A stretch of 10,515 nt of DNA from assembly GCA_947457445.1 (NCBI GenBank), contig CANGVO010000024.1, forward strand, positions 1 to 10,515, given 5' to 3'. The DNA comes from Actinomycetota bacterium. Its GTDB lineage: Bacteria; Actinomycetota; Actinomycetes; Nanopelagicales; Nanopelagicaceae. The notes under the pieces are model-generated. The model had not been told where the DNA came from, ran no database searches, and worked only from the letters and a program-made list of their open reading frames with translations. The position numbers and the translations under genes were made by a program. Positions within the stretch are counted from its first letter, which is position 1, and each line of letters opens with the position of its first letter. Of the stretch, positions 8,352 through 10,515 are shown piece after piece.

Positions 8352-8813
8352 TTAAGCAACTTCAACGGTGAGTTCAATCTCGACCGGTGAATTCAGAGGA
8401 AGTTCTGCAACTCCAACTGCACTACGTGCTGCGATACCTGCTTCACCCCAAATATGCATAAAAAGTTCTGAAGCGCCGTTTGCTACAAAAGGCTGACTTA
8501 TAAAGCCTGGCGCACCGTTTACATAACAAACTATGCGAACAACTTTTACGATTGAATCAACAGGGGCAACAAGTTCTACTGCAGCAAGTGCATTTAGTGC
8601 ACATATTTCGGCAAGTTCTTTAGCGCGCTCCTGAGTAATTTCAGCACCAACTTTGCCGGTATCGGCCATCGCACCATCAACAAGTGGAAGTTGTCCAGCA
8701 GTAAAAACGATTTTTCCGGTACGAGTTGCCGGAACATATGCGGCAACTGGTTTTGCCGCGACAGGAAGTGTTAAACCTTTTTCCGCTAACTTAGCGCGAA
8801 CGTCTACAGACAT
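8352..8813 (-). CDS. ridA: RidA/YjgF-family enamine/imine deaminase
   Basis: RidA-family proteins hydrolyse reactive enamine/imine intermediates released by PLP enzymes and so protect other enzymes in the cytoplasm. The 153-residue protein is longer than E. coli RidA (about 128), as in the actinobacterial subgroup that includes Rv3678c. The signature ARSAVGVAELPLNSPVEIE lies near residues 129-147. Arg130 aligns with the carboxylate-binding arginine of active RidA proteins, so deaminase activity is plausible. KIVFTAGQLPLVDG (34-47) is the other typical segment. The ATG comes 2 nt after the DUF4177 stop, with a GAGAGG SD inside that gene. It ends flush against crp (convergent, no spacer). The natural substrate cannot be read from the sequence. 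Confidence 0.9.
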   Translation of the reverse strand: MSVDVRAKLAEKGLTLPVAAKPVAAYVPATRTGKIVFTAGQLPLVDGAMADTGKVGAEITQERAKELAEICALNALAAVELVAPVDSIVKVVRIVCYVNGAPGFISQPFVANGASELFMHIWGEAGIAARSAVGVAELPLNSPVEIELTVEVA

Positions 8814-8815
8814 AA

Positions 8816-8968
8816 CTACTTAACCTCTCGCTTCATATAAGCAACGAGCTGTTCGCCGCCTGGAGCTGGAATCACTGTTACAAGTTCCCAGCCATCAGAA
8901 CCCCAAGTATCAAGAATTTGTTTTGTTGCATGAGATAAAAGCGGAACTGTTGCATATTCGAATTTCAT
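8816..8968 (-). CDS. DUF4177 small protein, 50 residues
   Basis: This is a small gene between yqeY and ridA. My translation gives 50 residues starting MKFEYATVPLL, with a conserved-looking HATKQILDTWGSDGWELV core and an ending LVAYMKREVK. The GWELV block and overall layout match the DUF4177 family, whose function is unknown. In mycobacteria a member (Rv3678A) sits next to the same ridA. The start is well supported by GGAGG (8975-8979) with a 6-nt spacer. The ATG shares one base with the yqeY stop (TAATG), and its stop lies 2 nt before the ridA ATG. This strict linkage suggests co-translation with RidA or YqeY, but no partner is proven. There is no signal peptide or membrane segment. Confidence 0.88.
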   Translation of the reverse strand: MKFEYATVPLLSHATKQILDTWGSDGWELVTVIPAPGGEQLVAYMKREVK

Positions 8969-9426
8969 TAATTTCCTCCGGCTAGCGCTGCTTTAACGAG
9001 TGATGAAACTAGTGAACCATCTGCCTTGCCAGCGATCTGTGGCTTTATCGCTCCCATAACTTTGCCCATATCGGCAGGACCTGCTGCGCCTGTTGATGCA
9101 ACCGCGGCAGCGATAAGTTTTTTAATATCATCTTCAGAAAGTTGGGCAGGTAAATATTTAGCGATTACTTCGCCTTCCGCTTTCTCTTCTGCAGCTTTTT
9201 CTGGACGATTTCCTTTAGCAAATTCTTCTGCGGCTTCGCGACGTTTCTTTGCCTCGCGCGACAAAACGGTGATTATCTCTTCTTCTGAAAGAGTGCGCGC
9301 TTCTTTGCCAGCCACTTCTTCATTGGTGATCGCAGTTAGCACCATGCGAATCGTGCCTGACACAACCTTGTCGCTACTGCGAATTGCCTCGGTGAGGTCG
9401 CTCTTAAGTGTCTCTTTGAGTCCCAC
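8968..9426 (-). CDS. yqeY: GatB/YqeY-domain protein
   Basis: This is a 152-residue protein of the YqeY family, which shares its helical fold with the tail domain of the GatB amidotransferase subunit. A role in tRNA-dependent amidation or tRNA binding has been suggested, but the function is unclear. Family features are IRMVLTAITNEE (26-37), a charged helical middle (45-90), KYLPAQLSEDD (90-100) and DMGKVMGAIKPQIAGKADGS (119-138). I chose the GTG at 9426, giving MGLKETLKSDL, because family proteins begin in this way and have about 147-152 residues. The longer reading frame to 9531 would run into the divergent metallophosphoesterase gene. A GGAG lies 10 nt upstream. It heads the yqeY - DUF4177 - ridA operon. 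Confidence 0.9.
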   Translation of the reverse strand: MGLKETLKSDLTEAIRSSDKVVSGTIRMVLTAITNEEVAGKEARTLSEEEIITVLSREAKKRREAAEEFAKGNRPEKAAEEKAEGEVIAKYLPAQLSEDDIKKLIAAAVASTGAAGPADMGKVMGAIKPQIAGKADGSLVSSLVKAALAGGN

Positions 9427-9476
9427 TAGTTTGTTGCTCCAAGTCCTTGAATTGTTTGGGTGTATCTTCTCATGTA
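9427..9476. promoter_or_regulatory. Divergent promoter region for yqeY and the metallophosphoesterase
   Basis: This is 50 bp between divergent starts. On the plus strand TATCTT (9463-9468) fits TANNNT and ends 8 nt before the metallophosphoesterase ATG, again suggesting a leaderless message. No clear -35 was seen (CAAGTC at 9440-9445). For yqeY I found no convincing -10, only an SD-like GGAG. Confidence 0.35.
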
Positions 9477-10292
9477 ATGAGTTATCAACTTCGCCAGGCG
9501 CAGATCCCCATCTTGCCTGCAGGCCACGCACCGATACGAGTACTGCACTTTTCAGACCTGCACTTAACCCCTGCCCGCAAGACCGAAATTGCGGATATTA
9601 AAACCTTTATAGATCTCTCCCCCGATTTAGTTATATCCACCGGTGATTTTTTGGCTCATATGAATGCTGTTCCGGTCGCACTTGAAGCACTTGATGATCT
9701 CTTAAATCTGCCGGGGCTATTTGTTTTTGGTTCCAACGATTATTACGCACCAAAGCCAAAGAATCCACTTAAGTATTTACTACCAAATCATGGCAAACGA
9801 ATTCATGGAGTTGATTTACCTTGGCCCGATTTAGATAATGGTCTGCGATCTCGCGGCTGGATCAATTTAAATCGCACGCGTGCCACAATCAAAATTAAAG
9901 ATACGACCATCGAAACCCGTGGCACAGACGATGCACATTTAGAATTTGATGATTACTCACTAGTCGCCGGAAAACCTGGACCGTGCGACATCGCAATAGG
10001 TGTAACCCATGCTCCATATTTAAGAATTCTCGAAGGCATGGCAAAAGATGGTTTAGATGCCATCTTTGCTGGACACACACATGGCGGACAAGTTCGCTTA
10101 CCTCTGCCAGGTGGGTCACGCGCGCTAACTACAAATTGTGATCTTCCAACTTGGCGTGCACGTGGCTTAACTAAATTTGGTCACGAACCATATTTGCATG
10201 TTTCAGCAGGGATGGGCACAAGTCCCTTTGCAAGAATTCGTGTAGCAAGTCCGCCGGAAGTAAGTTTGGTAACTCTTACTTCAAAGAACTAG
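9477..10292 (+). CDS. Calcineurin-like metallophosphoesterase
   Basis: This is a 271-residue metal-dependent phosphoesterase of the YkuE-like group, substrate unknown. Metal-binding motifs appear in order: FSDLH (25-29, Asp27 and His29), STGDF (54-58, Asp57), FGSND (84-88), VTHAP (176-180, His178) and AGHTHGG (198-204, His200 and His202). The third motif is GSND instead of the classical GNHD. I recall the same form in actinobacterial relatives such as Rv3683, so it is probably subfamily-typical. I chose the ATG at 9477 over an in-frame ATG at 9447 because a TANNNT -10 ends 8 nt before it and the extra residues resemble nothing in the family. No signal peptide or membrane segment is visible, so it is probably cytoplasmic. 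Its stop overlaps the asd stop by CTAG. Confidence 0.9.
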   Translation: MSYQLRQAQIPILPAGHAPIRVLHFSDLHLTPARKTEIADIKTFIDLSPDLVISTGDFLAHMNAVPVALEALDDLLNLPGLFVFGSNDYYAPKPKNPLKYLLPNHGKRIHGVDLPWPDLDNGLRSRGWINLNRTRATIKIKDTTIETRGTDDAHLEFDDYSLVAGKPGPCDIAIGVTHAPYLRILEGMAKDGLDAIFAGHTHGGQVRLPLPGGSRALTTNCDLPTWRARGLTKFGHEPYLHVSAGMGTSPFARIRVASPPEVSLVTLTSKN

Positions 10293-10515
10293 CGAGTGAA
10301 TTCAGCAGCAACAAGCTCTGCAATTTGTGCAGTATTTAACGCTGCACCTTTGCGCAAGTTATCGCCACAGACAAATAAATCAATCGCTTTCGGATTATCC
10401 CAAGACTGACGTACGCGACCAACCCAAGTTGGGTCAGTTCCTACAACATCAGCAGGAGTCGGGAATTCCTTCTTTTCGGGATTGTCATAAAGCAGAACAC
10501 CTTCGGCCTTAGCCA
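10289..10515 (-). CDS. asd: Aspartate-semialdehyde dehydrogenase, C-terminal 74 residues
   Basis: Asd reduces aspartyl phosphate to aspartate semialdehyde with NADPH. This step leads to lysine/diaminopimelate, methionine and threonine, in the cytoplasm. Only the C-terminal part lies in the window; the start is beyond the right edge. The translated fragment contains [20 protein letters not shown] followed by [20 protein letters not shown]. The [11 protein letters not shown] block is the characteristic C-terminal signature of bacterial Asd. The frame is open across the fragment and ends with TAG at 10289-10291, overlapping the convergent metallophosphoesterase stop by 4 nt. There is no room for a separate terminator between them. 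Confidence 0.95.
   Translation of the reverse strand, partial: AKAEGVLLYDNPEKKEFPTPADVVGTDPTWVGRVRQSWDNPKAIDLFVCGDNLRKGAALNTAQIAELVAAEFTR

Noticed and set aside
9427..9531. N-terminal extension of yqeY to the ATG at 9531
   Set aside because: It would overlap the divergent metallophosphoesterase start, and the added residues do not look like the family; the GTG at 9426 gives the usual length.

Overview
The window looks like part of the chromosome of a compact, AT-leaning actinobacterium. The protein set and gene order resemble the Mycobacterium tuberculosis acs-marP-trx-nth-crp-ridA-metallophosphoesterase neighbourhood, but in a much smaller form. Tight packing, many 1-4 nt gene overlaps and a moderate base composition would suit a streamlined freshwater lineage such as the acI/Nanopelagicales group. 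That placement is inferred from the sequence and was not tested by a search. I saw no mobile elements, rRNA, tRNA or CRISPR.

Layout. (1) 1-3591, minus strand: an fba-purA-purD run, with class II fructose-bisphosphate aldolase leading, adenylosuccinate synthetase next, and GAR synthetase (purD) running off the left edge. (2) 3592-3976: a 385-bp gap, the only sizeable non-coding stretch. It holds a candidate 32-residue hydrophobic, cationic peptide gene on the minus strand, an even shorter upstream ORF, and a 16-bp hairpin whose G-U pairs and U tract mark it as a minus-strand terminator. (3) 3977-5947, plus strand: acetyl-CoA synthetase. (4) 5931-7650, minus strand: an overlapping nth - thioredoxin-like lipoprotein - cvpA operon. 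(5) 7668-8351, plus strand: a Crp/GlxR-type regulator diverging from nth across only 17 bp. (6) 8352-9426, minus strand: yqeY - DUF4177 - ridA, almost without gaps. (7) 9477-10292, plus strand: a metallophosphoesterase. (8) 10289-10515, minus strand: the C-terminal end of aspartate-semialdehyde dehydrogenase.

How the genes fit together. The set is mostly housekeeping: glycolysis/gluconeogenesis (fba), purine synthesis (purD, purA), acetate activation (acs), base-excision repair (nth), extracytoplasmic thiol chemistry (thioredoxin-like lipoprotein), cAMP-type regulation (crp), reactive imine/enamine clearance (ridA) and the aspartate family of amino acids (asd). Crp/GlxR homologues often control carbon genes such as acs, but I found no full Crp operator here.

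The less ordinary signals are four. The gap at 3592-3976 may hide a small-protein gene or an attenuated leader for the fba operon. nth and crp appear to share a 7-bp bidirectional -10 element. Four genes appear to be leaderless. The CvpA protein matches the membrane half of MarP but lacks the protease half.
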